Of a stretch of 64,000 nt of DNA, positions 34,572-43,366 are shown piece after piece. The stretch spans positions 1 to 64,000 of the forward strand of contig NZ_CP018726.1 of assembly GCF_001908725.1 (NCBI RefSeq), in the 5' to 3' direction. Position 1 is the stretch's first letter. Each line of letters opens with the position of its first letter. A program made the position numbers and the translations under genes. This stretch comes from Xanthomonas vesicatoria ATCC 35937 (GTDB lineage: Bacteria > Pseudomonadota > Gammaproteobacteria > Xanthomonadales > Xanthomonadaceae). A model generated the notes under the pieces. That model made no database searches, had not been told where the DNA came from, and saw only the letters and a list, made by a program, of their open reading frames with translations.

Positions 34572-34985
34572 ATGCGGTCCATGTTCGGTGTGCTGCGTTG
34601 CATGGACGCAAATGTGAACATGGACGCAACATCGGTTTTCATGCACTTGGCGACTCTTGCACCTTTAGGCGTGCTGGTTTGGTTTCTGGTGCTGCCGACC
34701 AACGGGGCTTTCTATAGCCGTGTGGTGTGCTGGCCTCGTGCCGCCGTCGTCTTCGTTCCGCTGGGTGGGTACATCGGAGCGACAGTGGGCGTTGCGTTCG
34801 ATGAGCCGCTTCGGCTTGCCCCGTTCTCGTGGGTCGAGCGGCCATTGTTTGCGGCCAAGGTCTATGCGACTTGCGCGGTCGTTGGCGGAGGTTGGAGTTA
34901 CGGCGTGGCCTGCCTGGTCGCCAAGCTGTTGCACAGACTTGGAGTTCCGAATCTTCCGCGACAACTTGTGGGCACCAACAGTTGA
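34572..34985 (+). CDS. Membrane protein, three predicted helices
   Basis: Not recognised. Up to 137 residues; the ATG at 34605 or 34620 may be the true start. Hydrophobic segments: LATLAPLGVLVWFLVL, AAVVFVPLGGYIGATVGVAF and ATCAVVGGGWSYGVACLVAK. Inner-membrane location is likely. Confidence 0.45.
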   Translation: MRSMFGVLRCMDANVNMDATSVFMHLATLAPLGVLVWFLVLPTNGAFYSRVVCWPRAAVVFVPLGGYIGATVGVAFDEPLRLAPFSWVERPLFAAKVYATCAVVGGGWSYGVACLVAKLLHRLGVPNLPRQLVGTNS

Positions 34986-35186
34986 ATCCGGATAGCTGAA
35001 AAATTCAGCGCCCCAATGTGGCAGCTCACAAGAGGCAGATACTCGCAAACGTTCCATACAGCGATGGAGTAAACCAGGTCCAGCTCTGAATCGATTACTA
35101 ATAAGTAGGATGAACGTTCGGAAGCACGTTTATTCGTACCAATACTCCCCAGCCATAACGTAGCAATACCAACTCCGAAGAGCACG

Positions 35187-35432
35187 ATGAAACTTCTCCT
35201 GATTGCCGCCCTCACCGTCATCGATCCCGTCAGTGCGGTTCGTCCGAATGAGACGGTCACTGACATGTTCCGTGCCCAATTTCCCAATGGCGCCAGCTGC
35301 GTTATCGAGTTCACTCCGGAGGAGCTAGCGCAGATGCCGCCGGGTCCACTTCTTATTCGGAACGGAAAGCAATACCGCTGCAATAGCAGAGATGCCGAAA
35401 AGAAGACGAAGCCACCCAGCATCTTGGCCTGA
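35187..35432 (+). CDS. Small exported protein
   Basis: Not recognised. 81 residues with a short signal peptide (MKLLLIAALTVIDPVSA), then a small domain with two cysteines (GASCVIEFTPEELAQMPPGP and KQYRCNSRDAEKK) that could pair in the periplasm. Distance to the next gene is 60 bp. Confidence 0.5.
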   Translation: MKLLLIAALTVIDPVSAVRPNETVTDMFRAQFPNGASCVIEFTPEELAQMPPGPLLIRNGKQYRCNSRDAEKKTKPPSILA

Positions 35433-35492
35433 TTTAAATCTACTCCAAACTGCTGTAACCCTTCATTCGTGCAAACTTGGACCTGATCAATC

Positions 35493-35999
35493 ATGGACAA
35501 AAACACCCCTGAACATCTCTTCCCGGGAGCAGTGATGCCGCGCGATCCCGCTGCGCAGCTTCTCTCATCGGCACCCAGGGGACTAGGATTGGCCTGCACG
35601 ATCGCCTGGTCGGAACTCGTTTTGGCGCTGCGTGCAGATGGGCACGAGGTGCGCGACAGCAGTGGTCCGAACACCCGCCAGTGGATGGAGACAATCGTGC
35701 GAGACACGTTCGCCGCGTCCAGTTGCGACACCATTGCCATGACGGTCATCAACCCGGACGAGTGGGAACCGTGCAGTCCTGCCTACTTAGCCAACGGCGG
35801 CAGTTGTGATGCGCCTCGCGTGTGGAATGCGCAGGATCATAACCACTGGCACCCGCGCAGACATGCCATTACGCTTACCGACGCTTTCGTGCAGCAGGTA
35901 CCCGATAAGTGCGACCGGATTTTGTGGCGTGGCCATTATTACCATTTGCCCCTTAAAAATGCCGACCCGTGCGGTTCGCAGGCGGTACGCGACGACTAG
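35493..35999 (+). CDS. Unknown 168-residue protein
   Basis: Not recognised. Rich in Cys, His and Trp in its second half (INPDEWEPCSPAYLANGGSC, then WNAQDHNHWHPRRHA), ending in WRGHYYHLPLKNADPCGSQA. The Cys/His content hints at metal binding, but no known pattern fits. Confidence 0.5.
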   Translation: MDKNTPEHLFPGAVMPRDPAAQLLSSAPRGLGLACTIAWSELVLALRADGHEVRDSSGPNTRQWMETIVRDTFAASSCDTIAMTVINPDEWEPCSPAYLANGGSCDAPRVWNAQDHNHWHPRRHAITLTDAFVQQVPDKCDRILWRGHYYHLPLKNADPCGSQAVRDD

Positions 36000-36081
36000 G
36001 AGATGACCTGTCGCACTCGTGATGCAAAACATTTATAGCTTGTCATGCAAACGACATGGCGATGCATAAACCGGAACGAAT

Positions 36082-36561
36082 ATGTCCAATTCAAAAAATC
36101 ACGCTGTTTATACCGATGAAGAAGCAAGAAAGGTAAAAAAAACTGTCAGTTTCATTTTGTCAGAATACTACGTAGGATTTATCGTAGTCATCGCGTTCGC
36201 TCTTTTATTCCCGGCAACCTTATCGACGAACATCTACTGGATGATGGGCCTTGCATTTCTGACGGTAACCGCATTGTTCCTTCCCTATTTTGGCCTTGTG
36301 CCTCGCAGCGGTAGTCTTGAGCCTCTGGATAATGGAGAGCTCAAAAGGCTCAAGATGCTTGCTCAGGCTCATGTCGATATTTTGGAATGGGTCAGGCCAG
36401 CAGCTGCTGCCGGTTTTGTCTTCCGAATGCGTGACCTTGAAGCCGCTGAAGAGGTAGCTGGTGCAGTAGAAGACCAGGCCTTGTTGTTAGAAGAGCCAGC
36501 CGAGCGTCAATCGATTTATGAGGAGTTAGCCGGTAGAACTTATGAAGCTGATGAAAAGTAG
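36082..36561 (+). CDS. Membrane protein in an AT-rich block
   Basis: Not recognised. 159 residues with two helices (YYVGFIVVIAFALLFPATL and WMMGLAFLTVTALFLPYFGL) and an acidic helical tail (LEAAEEVAGAVEDQALLLEE). Base composition is visibly richer in A and T than the flanking genes, suggesting a separate origin for 36082-37447. Confidence 0.5.
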   Translation: MSNSKNHAVYTDEEARKVKKTVSFILSEYYVGFIVVIAFALLFPATLSTNIYWMMGLAFLTVTALFLPYFGLVPRSGSLEPLDNGELKRLKMLAQAHVDILEWVRPAAAAGFVFRMRDLEAAEEVAGAVEDQALLLEEPAERQSIYEELAGRTYEADEK

Positions 36562-36584
36562 TATTTCCCAAAGATCCTAAAGTT

Positions 36585-37136
36585 ATGCAATTTAGGGGAT
36601 TAGCAGTCCAGCAATCACCAGGCAAGTCCGACATGGATTTACAAATTATGACGATTAATGAGGATAAAATGGTAAAAAACGTAGTGGACATAATTAATTC
36701 TGGATATCTGGAATGGGTGGTGATCCTTACCTTTGTCATCCTGGCGTTTTTTATTGCTGGAGTTCTCGCGTTCCGCTACAACTGGTTTGGCAATGCACTG
36801 CATCAGCCCCCTGTACAACTCGCTTCCAAGCCAGACTCCAAACCCCTCCGGCCAACGGCAGATACCCAATCTTCGCGGTCTGTCAGGCGGAGCGCTTACA
36901 GTGAGAAGCATGAAAGCGAGGATTTCAGCTTGTCGCTAGCAACCGCCGCTGCGACAAACAACGCGTTGATAGGCTTTGCCACAGGCGGATCGATTACGGG
37001 TGCCATAATCGGCGACGCTCTCGTACCCAACATTTCATCAACAAATTGCACTGACAGTGCCGTAGCTTCTTCAGACGGGAGCGTCTTCAGCAGCTGTTCG
37101 TCTGACAGCACCAGCATCGGTGGTACGGACTGGTAA
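36585..37136 (+). CDS. Single-pass membrane protein with Gly-zipper and Ser/Cys-rich tail
   Basis: Not recognised. ATG 36633 is the likelier start (167 residues); ATG 36585 would add 16. One helix (WVVILTFVILAFFIAGVLAF), a basic linker, then NNALIGFATGGSITGAIIGD, which looks like a glycine-zipper membrane-interacting segment, and a Ser/Cys/Asp-rich end (SVFSSCSSDSTSIGGTDW). The tail type occurs in several phage and plasmid proteins of unknown role. Confidence 0.5.
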   Translation: MQFRGLAVQQSPGKSDMDLQIMTINEDKMVKNVVDIINSGYLEWVVILTFVILAFFIAGVLAFRYNWFGNALHQPPVQLASKPDSKPLRPTADTQSSRSVRRSAYSEKHESEDFSLSLATAAATNNALIGFATGGSITGAIIGDALVPNISSTNCTDSAVASSDGSVFSSCSSDSTSIGGTDW

Positions 37137-37165
37137 GCCGTGTCTCCACTTAACTAGGAAAGGAC

Positions 37166-37447
37166 ATGAAAACCACTACACATCGAGCGAGGTTGCAAAA
37201 CATATCGATAGCATTAATTGCCGTCGTCAATCACCTTGCTCGTGCCGCCAGCATACTGTGCTGCACTGCTGTGCTTATATTCTGGTTCTTCGCTGAGGTA
37301 GAAGCTTATAGGGAAGATTGGACCTTCATGCATTGCATGGCTATGGTCTTCAGCTCGAAGCCTGTTATCGCGTTTTTGGTATGTATTGCGATCGAACGAA
37401 CAACGTTCGCGCTCTTCCGGTATTTCAACCCTGACGATGGTCTATGA
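37166..37447 (+). CDS. Small membrane protein
   Basis: Not recognised. 93 residues, with AAGGACATG giving a good ribosome site. Two or three helices: ISIALIAVVNHLARAASILC, CTAVLIFWFFAEV and PVIAFLVCIAIERTTFALF. Third member of the AT-rich block. Confidence 0.5.
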   Translation: MKTTTHRARLQNISIALIAVVNHLARAASILCCTAVLIFWFFAEVEAYREDWTFMHCMAMVFSSKPVIAFLVCIAIERTTFALFRYFNPDDGL

Positions 37448-37659
37448 CACCCGAGTGTGAAGGTAAAAGTGGCATCCGGGTGTAGGGCTTACGCCTCGTT
37501 TTGCGACATGCCAGTTTTCCTATGAAGACCACGACTGCGTTTACCAGCGTCGCGATCTAGGAGATGATCCCTCGCAGATTGCCAAACTGGAGCTTAGGAT
37601 CTTCGGTCGCGTTTTGACGGTATCATTGTTCGCTTCAAGAAACCTCATTGAACCTGAAA

Positions 37660-37977
37660 ATGCAATCAGAAGATCGTAAGCCGACCTACAGCACGCTTTC
37701 CCAGCTAATCGGAGCGGCAGCGGTCTGTTACGGTGTCCTTCAAGCCCTCGCATGGTGGAGCTATTGGCACCCCCGTCCGGCGGAGGTAACGGTGAGGCTC
37801 GACTCTCAAGCTTGCGTCGCGATCAATGGACAGATGCGAGAACGCTCATGTGTGGTATCTGGGCGCTACTCTGTACATCCATGGACTAACAACCTGGTCA
37901 TGCGGCAAGACAACGGCGTCACGGTCGAACTGCCCGACTGGGTCTCGATTGCCGTCCCCGTCGATCACAGCAGGTAG
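37660..37977 (+). CDS. Small membrane-anchored protein
   Basis: Not recognised. 105 residues from ATG 37660. One N-terminal helix (LIGAAAVCYGVLQALAWWSY), then a beta-rich periplasmic domain with two cysteines (RLDSQACVAINGQMRERSCV) and TVELPDWVSIAVPV at the end. Confidence 0.45.
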   Translation: MQSEDRKPTYSTLSQLIGAAAVCYGVLQALAWWSYWHPRPAEVTVRLDSQACVAINGQMRERSCVVSGRYSVHPWTNNLVMRQDNGVTVELPDWVSIAVPVDHSR

Positions 37978-38211
37978 AGTGGGACTTGCTACGCCTATGG
38001 TAGGAGTTCGATCCAATTGAGCGTGGCGCGATCGCTCACTTTTTTTGCTTCCTACTAGCGCAGGTTGGTCGAGACGGAATCTGTATCTGTGGAGCGCAGC
38101 CGAGAAATCTCCTACGAGCGGGATAGCTGATAAGCGGTAGGAATACCGCGCCCGCGTGTCGCGGCAGCGCAAGGGCTGATACTGGTTTCGTTACCCACCG
38201 GAACCGCATCG

Positions 38212-38853
38212 ATGTCCCCAATCGCTCGCCAGCTCGCCCAGGCCATCCCCCCTGTTCTGCTTGACTATCGGAGGCTGCTCGCGAGGGTGCAGGAGTCGGC
38301 TCCGGCAAGTGAGGAGCATGCCGAGGTGGAGCATATGTCCGTGGCCACTATCGAGCAGCTAGTCCATCAGCTGGAGCGTGAACCTGAGACCGCACCGGCG
38401 CCGCCGGCACACTTGACCGGACAGCTAGCTAATGCCTTGGACTCCTCCGTGGCCACGCTGCTAGCACTAGCCAAGCTTCTAACCGGCGAATCGCGGCGCA
38501 TGGCCGAGGTCACAGCTCAGACGCATCATGAGCTTGTGGCGAACTCTCGCGCGGAAGCAAAGCTGGGCATGACGCTGGGCTACGCCTGGCGGGCGAGGGA
38601 GGACAGCACCGCCCGTGGCGAGAAGGGCCTTCGGATAGACAGCGACGAAGTATCGCTGCTGGCGTGGTTTGCCTACGGCCTCGATGCGGAAGGACCGAAT
38701 CGAGCACAGGCCTCTGTCCGTCGCATGCTGGCTTGCATGCGTGCGTGTGAGGGAATCGATACCGAGCTGCTGGAATCGCTTGATCCCGGCGAGCTGGATG
38801 CCGCCATGAACGATGGCAGTCGCGATGCCAGCCACCCGATGTTGAGCCGCTGA
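38212..38853 (+). CDS. Unknown helical protein upstream of the PAPS-reductase-family gene
   Basis: Not recognised. 213 residues, mostly helical and acidic; MSVATIEQLVHQLEREPETA and SVATLLALAKLLTGESRRMA look like coiled-coil-forming segments, and the C-terminus has MLACMRACEGIDTELLESLD. It ends 7 bp before the PAPS-reductase-family gene, so the two probably work together. Confidence 0.55.
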   Translation: MSPIARQLAQAIPPVLLDYRRLLARVQESAPASEEHAEVEHMSVATIEQLVHQLEREPETAPAPPAHLTGQLANALDSSVATLLALAKLLTGESRRMAEVTAQTHHELVANSRAEAKLGMTLGYAWRAREDSTARGEKGLRIDSDEVSLLAWFAYGLDAEGPNRAQASVRRMLACMRACEGIDTELLESLDPGELDAAMNDGSRDASHPMLSR

Positions 38854-38860
38854 GTACTGT

Positions 38861-39739
38861 ATGGACGAGCTACCCACAATCCAGCAGTTGATCGAGCGGA
38901 ACGCTCTCTTCGTGGTCAGCCACTCCGGTGGCAAGGACTCGCAGGCAATGCTCATCAAGCTGATCGATCGAATTCCGCCTGCGCAGTTGTTGGTGATCCA
39001 TGCCTCGCTCGGTGAGTCGGAGTGGCACGGCGCGCTAGAGTTAGCGAAGGAACAGGCAGAGGTTGCAGGCTTGCCGTTCCTTGTGGCGCGTGCACCTAAA
39101 ACGTTCCTGCAAATGGTTGAGCGGCGCTACGAGGTGCGACCTGGTCCGAACTCTAGCTGTTGGCCAGGGGCAAAAAGTCGTCAATGCACGTCCGATCTCA
39201 AGCGGGGCCCAATAGAGCGCGAGGTGCGCCGATATGCAAAAGACAAGCTCTTCTCAACGGTTGTCAGTTGCATGGGAATGCGTGCAGCGGAGAGCCCTGC
39301 CAGGGCAAAGCGCATCGCACTCACGATCAACAAACGAGGCACAGTTCGTGGCCGCGATTGGTTCGAGTGGTTGCCGATCCACGACATGACTACCGCAGAG
39401 GTCTGGCGTACGATCGCTGCCGCCGGCCAAGTACCCCACCCAGCCTATCTCTCAGGCAGCAGCCGCTTGTCGTGCGTGTTCTGCTTCTTTGCAGGTGCCC
39501 GCGATATCGCCAACGGTGCCAGGTATCGCCCTGAACTGTACAAACAGTACAGAGACATCGAGCAGCGCACGGGCTACACGTTGCATCAATCCAGGCGCCC
39601 ACTCGATGAGATGGTGCGGCTGGGAAACGAGCAATTGGAGAGCTTAGTATCCTACCCGAACCCCGTCGACGACGATGGCCAACCGCTTTGGCTTGGAGGC
39701 GTGTTTGCTGTAGGGAGGCCGCCGCTACTGCCTGCGTGA
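38861..39739 (+). CDS. PAPS-reductase-family (PP-loop) protein
   Basis: 292 residues of the adenine-nucleotide alpha-hydrolase (PP-loop) superfamily. The PP-loop is FVVSHSGGKDSQAM (about 17-30). Four cysteines, in SSCWPGAKSRQCTSDLKRGP (about 102-121) and SRLSCVFCFFAG (about 205-216), could bind an iron-sulphur cluster, as in phage-encoded and DndC-like members. True PAPS reductases have a C-terminal Cys motif (ECGLH) that I do not find, so sulphate assimilation is unlikely. A role in nucleotide or DNA modification is possible. No dnd genes are nearby. It pairs with the gene at 38212. Confidence 0.8.
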   Translation: MDELPTIQQLIERNALFVVSHSGGKDSQAMLIKLIDRIPPAQLLVIHASLGESEWHGALELAKEQAEVAGLPFLVARAPKTFLQMVERRYEVRPGPNSSCWPGAKSRQCTSDLKRGPIEREVRRYAKDKLFSTVVSCMGMRAAESPARAKRIALTINKRGTVRGRDWFEWLPIHDMTTAEVWRTIAAAGQVPHPAYLSGSSRLSCVFCFFAGARDIANGARYRPELYKQYRDIEQRTGYTLHQSRRPLDEMVRLGNEQLESLVSYPNPVDDDGQPLWLGGVFAVGRPPLLPA

Positions 39740-39906
39740 GAACAATCGTGCACCCGCAAGCACATCTCGACGGGTGCGAGAAAATGCGAGTTGTGAGTTC
39801 GTTAGGATCCCGCATCCGCATGTCGGATCTGGTTTGCGAACTGCCCAGCCCCTAAAATTCGCTTGTCATCGGCCGATATCGCCACATCTGCAAATAAGGA
39901 AACCAA

Positions 39907-40380
39907 ATGAAACTGAGCCTTGACGAAATGAAGTTGCTGCACTCGCTTGCCCAAATTCGTCTTGGCAAGGCTTGGACTTATCTTGCGTTCGCGGCAATCG
40001 CGATCATGGTGTGGAATCTTGCCGCAAGCCCCATGTCTTTCGTTACCCTAGCAACTGTGAGTGCAGCGGTGCTGCTCATTGTCGGCGGCGTTGCGAGTGA
40101 CACATTAGTAAAGTCAGCAGTGATGGCATTCGTCTGCGTCTGGGCTCCGATATTCAGGTTCTTCTTCTTGGATCTGTTTCAGGGACCAGCCTCCGCAGCG
40201 CAGCCAGCCGCAATGCAAAAGTACTTCGAAACTATGTTGCCGTTTCTGGACTACTTGTTGTACATCATGCCCTTGACAGGCTGCCTCGTGGGCGGCTTGC
40301 GCCTTGCAGTTGCAGTGGTCGAGGTGCGAGCATTTGCGAATGAAATACGGGTGTTTGAAGGCAGGTCAGTGCGGGTATGA
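39907..40380 (+). CDS. Multi-pass membrane protein, first of three
   Basis: Not recognised. 157 residues, about four helices: AWTYLAFAAIAIMVWNLAAS, VTLATVSAAVLLIVGGVAS, VMAFVCVWAPIFRFFFLDLF and LLYIMPLTGCLVGGLRLAVA. It overlaps the next gene by 4 nt, so this is one operon of three membrane proteins (39907-41257). Confidence 0.6.
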   Translation: MKLSLDEMKLLHSLAQIRLGKAWTYLAFAAIAIMVWNLAASPMSFVTLATVSAAVLLIVGGVASDTLVKSAVMAFVCVWAPIFRFFFLDLFQGPASAAQPAAMQKYFETMLPFLDYLLYIMPLTGCLVGGLRLAVAVVEVRAFANEIRVFEGRSVRV

Positions 40381-40829
40381 CTTCCGAATCCAGAGACATC
40401 GACATGAAAATTGTTCCCTCAGTTCCCGGCACGAGGCTACCTACCTACATGTTCTTCCATGTCGCCATCATGCTATGCATTAGCTTGCTGGTCATGGCTC
40501 TCGCTAACTGGAGAGCAGTCAACGAACTTATTGTCAGCATCATCACTTTCGGTGGTAAATTTTGGCCCCCCGCAATTGTCGCGGCACTTGCAGCGACCTT
40601 TCCTCTCGCTAAATCGCTTGCCGAAGGCGATAAGGAGGATCCTCCTTGCGGCGTCGCCTTCGGTTCATTGGCCCTATGCCTTGTTGGAGCCCGTGGAGCA
40701 TGGCTGGTCCAACCCGATTTCTCAGGCAGCGAGCTGGAGTGGTGGGCCATGGTGGCGCTTGTAGTTCTAGCTTTTTTTAGTGCTGTTTGGGCAATTATGA
40801 CAATAATTATTAAACGCAGTGAATACTAA
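40377..40829 (+). CDS. Multi-pass membrane protein, second of three
   Basis: Not recognised. 150 residues starting in an ATGA overlap. Helices at MFFHVAIMLCISLLVMALAN, FWPPAIVAALAATFPLAK and WWAMVALVVLAFFSAVWAIM. Its stop overlaps the next ATG by one base. Confidence 0.55.
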   Translation: MTSESRDIDMKIVPSVPGTRLPTYMFFHVAIMLCISLLVMALANWRAVNELIVSIITFGGKFWPPAIVAALAATFPLAKSLAEGDKEDPPCGVAFGSLALCLVGARGAWLVQPDFSGSELEWWAMVALVVLAFFSAVWAIMTIIIKRSEY

Positions 40830-41257
40830 TGGGATTCTTATTATTTAAATTTCGCATCGTATATGGTTGGCTACTGGGACTGTATGAAAAAGAGCGAAGA
40901 GATGAACGTCTCGCGATAGTAAACAAGTACGCGAAAGAGCCGATTCCGCATGATGTCGGGTGGACCCCTAGTCGTCTCATCATCCTCCGGCATGACAGAT
41001 TCATGTGGGTAGTGGAGACTGTTCTGCTCTTCGCTATGCTGATTTTGACCATACCCGTGGCTGCTTTTTATGGGGTAACTTTTAAGGACGGGTTGCTAGC
41101 TTTGGTTTTTTCACTGGTGGCTGTCATTCTCATCTACCGTTGCGTCCGACTTCACCCTAATTTACGGACGGTCTACAGAAGAAAACTTTTGGACCAGGCA
41201 ATGTTAGAGGTCGCCAAAATGACTCTCTATTCGAGCGATGACCATCAGAAGCACTAA
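40829..41257 (+). CDS. Membrane protein, third of three
   Basis: Not recognised. 142 residues; two helices (FMWVVETVLLFAMLILTIPV and LLALVFSLVAVILIYRCV) and a charged soluble N-terminal segment (GLYEKERRDERLAIVNKYAK). A terminator follows at 41281. Three coupled small membrane proteins of similar size recall exclusion or envelope modules, but nothing confirms it. Confidence 0.55.
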   Translation: MGFLLFKFRIVYGWLLGLYEKERRDERLAIVNKYAKEPIPHDVGWTPSRLIILRHDRFMWVVETVLLFAMLILTIPVAAFYGVTFKDGLLALVFSLVAVILIYRCVRLHPNLRTVYRRKLLDQAMLEVAKMTLYSSDDHQKH

Positions 41258-41280
41258 CGAGAAATTGATTTAGCAAGCAA

Positions 41281-41309
41281 TTGGGCGGCCAAGGAGCCGC
41301 CAATTTTGT
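41281..41309 (+). terminator. Rho-independent terminator
   Basis: GGCGGC/GCCGCC stem with a six-base loop, flanked by TTG/CAA pairs and followed by TTTTGTT. It closes the three-gene membrane operon. Confidence 0.75.
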
Positions 41310-41623
41310 TGGTCGCATACAGTCACCATGTTCTTCATAAGGCTCGGCACTTCTATGCCGCAGGTGACGACATCACCCAGTAGCTCTATCTGTACCTCAC
41401 GCCTCGAAGCGTTGGTCCTTGAGCAGCACCGTTCGTTGCGTCGCTACGAACGACCTGGATCTGCAGTGCCAACGAATTACCCCCCAACCCCGGTTACGGC
41501 AGGAAAAGTTGTTTCGCAGACTTGCTAAACCACTTTTGCGTTCCGCAGGAAATGCGCGCCCCCGACTGATGGCGGCCGATGTTGTGAAAGTGGGTTCGTC
41601 CACTCAATCGCACCGAGACCAGC

Positions 41624-42499
41624 ATGAGCACAGCCCTGCCTACCTCCGAAGTCGAAACCAGCCTGGTCCCAGGCAACGTAAAGGTCATCAAGAACGCGAA
41701 CCGCCGATCGGATTCCTTGTACTTCATCGACCCGGCCACGATCCACGTCATTCCCGGCTACAACGTTCGCTATGAGGGGGATGACTATCACTCCTACGTG
41801 CGAAGCATGGCCGACTCTATGAAGGCTGAGGGCTTCCATGCCGACTCGCCGGTGGTCGTGTACGTGGCAAAGATCGACGGCGAAGACCGGGTGACTTTGA
41901 TCCGCGGCCACTCACGCATGAAGGCTCTGCAGCTGGCCAACAATGAGGGCGCCGGAATCACAGAGGTCCCGGTCATCTTCAAGCCTAAGACCATCTCCCC
42001 GCAGGAGCTGGAATTCGATCTCATCGACAGTAACAACGGCCGTAACCTCACCACATACGAAACCGCAATCGTCGTCAAACGCCTCATGAACCTTGGTATC
42101 ACCGAAGAGGAACTGCTAGCGAAGAAGCGCTTTAGCCCACCACAGCTTCAGCTGCTGATTACGTTGGCCAGCGCCCCGCCGCGGCTAGCTGAACTGGTGG
42201 CCAGTGGCCAGGCCTCAGCCAAGGTTGCTGTGGAACTGATCCGTAAGCACGGCCCGGTGGCAGCGCAGCGCATGGCGCTGGAGATGGTCGAGCGTGCCAA
42301 GAACGCCGGGCACAAGCAACTGACAGTCCGCAACCTGCCGCAGGCAGCCTTCAAGAAGGCGCTCAAGAAGGCGGCTCCACGGCTCCACGAAGCAACATCC
42401 GCCGTCACCAGCGACCCGGGGTACGACGGCCTTTCCAAGGAAACCCGTGCGCTGCTTGAGGCAGTCCTCGGTGAGCTGAAGCGACCAGAGGCGACCTAA
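41624..42499 (+). CDS. ParB-like nuclease-domain protein
   Basis: 291 residues with a ParB/Srx-type N-domain: IHVIPGYNVRYEGDDYHSYV (about 40-59), MADSMKAEGFHADSPVVVYV, and the GHSR box IRGHSRMKALQLANNEG (about 93-109), followed by a helix-rich DNA-binding-like region (KKRFSPPQLQLLITLASAP, GQASAKVAVELIRKHGP). It is not next to a ParA, and its neighbour is a membrane protein starting at its last base. It is distinct from the parB at 15527. Likely roles are gene regulation or a DNA-related enzymatic task; partition is unlikely. Confidence 0.75.
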   Translation: MSTALPTSEVETSLVPGNVKVIKNANRRSDSLYFIDPATIHVIPGYNVRYEGDDYHSYVRSMADSMKAEGFHADSPVVVYVAKIDGEDRVTLIRGHSRMKALQLANNEGAGITEVPVIFKPKTISPQELEFDLIDSNNGRNLTTYETAIVVKRLMNLGITEEELLAKKRFSPPQLQLLITLASAPPRLAELVASGQASAKVAVELIRKHGPVAAQRMALEMVERAKNAGHKQLTVRNLPQAAFKKALKKAAPRLHEATSAVTSDPGYDGLSKETRALLEAVLGELKRPEAT

Positions 42500-42981
42500 T
42501 GAAAGCCTCCGGGCAGAGCGGCATCCCTGAGCTGCGCAAACACTCGCCCTTGTCCGCTTTCGACAGGGACATGGAGCGGATCAAGCTGCATCTCAACCAC
42601 AAGCAGAACCTACTTCGAGTCGCAATCGGCGCAGGTGTGGCCATTGGACTTCTCCTGATGACGGTTGGTGCCATCTCCGTGCTTGAGTTGGTGTCCTTAC
42701 GCACAGCCGGTTTGACGCTAGGAGCGGGCGCAATGTTGGTCGGTCTAACTCGATGGCTAACCAATGCATCAGTTCACCGCGCTCATCTTGCAGCGGCGAA
42801 ACGCTTGCAACCATTGACTCATGATGAAGTCGCCTATCTCCACTCCCTTGCAGAACACAGTTTGGACCTTCAGGTCGAGCTCGACATATGGAACGTGCTA
42901 TCCGACGAGCTCTCAAAGACCGAATTGGAACTCGCTCAGAAGTGGAGTAGCCGGCGACATTCGGATGTGAGGAAGCAATAG
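42499..42981 (+). CDS. Membrane protein coupled to the ParB-like gene
   Basis: Not recognised. 160 residues. Its ATG overlaps the ParB-like stop by one base (TAATG), so translation is coupled. Two helices (VAIGAGVAIGLLLMTVGAIS and AGLTLGAGAMLVGLTRWL) sit between charged cytoplasmic parts; the C-terminal part is a coiled-coil-like helix (LQVELDIWNVLSDELSKTEL). It could tether the ParB-like protein at the membrane, which is inference. Confidence 0.6.
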   Translation: MKASGQSGIPELRKHSPLSAFDRDMERIKLHLNHKQNLLRVAIGAGVAIGLLLMTVGAISVLELVSLRTAGLTLGAGAMLVGLTRWLTNASVHRAHLAAAKRLQPLTHDEVAYLHSLAEHSLDLQVELDIWNVLSDELSKTELELAQKWSSRRHSDVRKQ

Positions 42982-43071
42982 CCGTGTGCCCACAACTGTG
43001 TCAGATCGAACCACACACTGAGAGAGGGCTGCAGCAGCAATCACATCATCCAACAAGGAACTTCCAATAGC

Positions 43072-43341
43072 ATGAGCCTAGAAGTCACATCGCATCGCTC
43101 CGCAATTCGTCGTTTGGTGGCCAGTCACGGCGCCACGAACCCGCGGTTGGTGGGAGCGGGATCCCCAAATGTCGACGCATCGATTCTGGTGGATCTCAAG
43201 CCCGGAACATCCGACGCAGACATGACACGCCTGCATGCAGAGCTGGAGGAGTTGCTGCGCGGTCGTATCGACCTGCTGACGCCGAGGGATGTGCCAGCGC
43301 GCCAGCGCGCCACGCTCCTGCAGGGCGTCCAAGTCATCTAG
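43072..43341 (+). CDS. Degenerate MNT-type nucleotidyltransferase-like protein
   Basis: 89 residues with the size and layout of minimal nucleotidyltransferases (MntA-like antitoxins): an N-terminal helix ending RRLVASHGATNPRLVGAGSP, then DASILVDLKPGTSDADMTRL and ELEELLRGRIDLLTPRDVPA. In active members the core reads GSxARG...SDxDLxVD. Here the GS pair and the first Asp are altered (GAGSPNVDASILVD), so catalysis is doubtful. No HEPN toxin gene lies beside it. It may be a domesticated or decayed antitoxin. Confidence 0.55.
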   Translation: MSLEVTSHRSAIRRLVASHGATNPRLVGAGSPNVDASILVDLKPGTSDADMTRLHAELEELLRGRIDLLTPRDVPARQRATLLQGVQVI

Positions 43342-43366
43342 TTCGGCACCACGAAGGAGCAATTTT

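Noticed and set aside
38861..39739. Assignment as a sulphate-assimilation PAPS reductase
   Set aside because: The C-terminal Cys motif needed for reduction is absent, the four-Cys pattern fits other members, and no cysteine-pathway genes are near.
39793..39830. GTTCGTTAGG before the membrane trio as an activator box
   Set aside because: The conserved ACA is lost, spacing gives no -10, and it lies about 100 bp from the gene.
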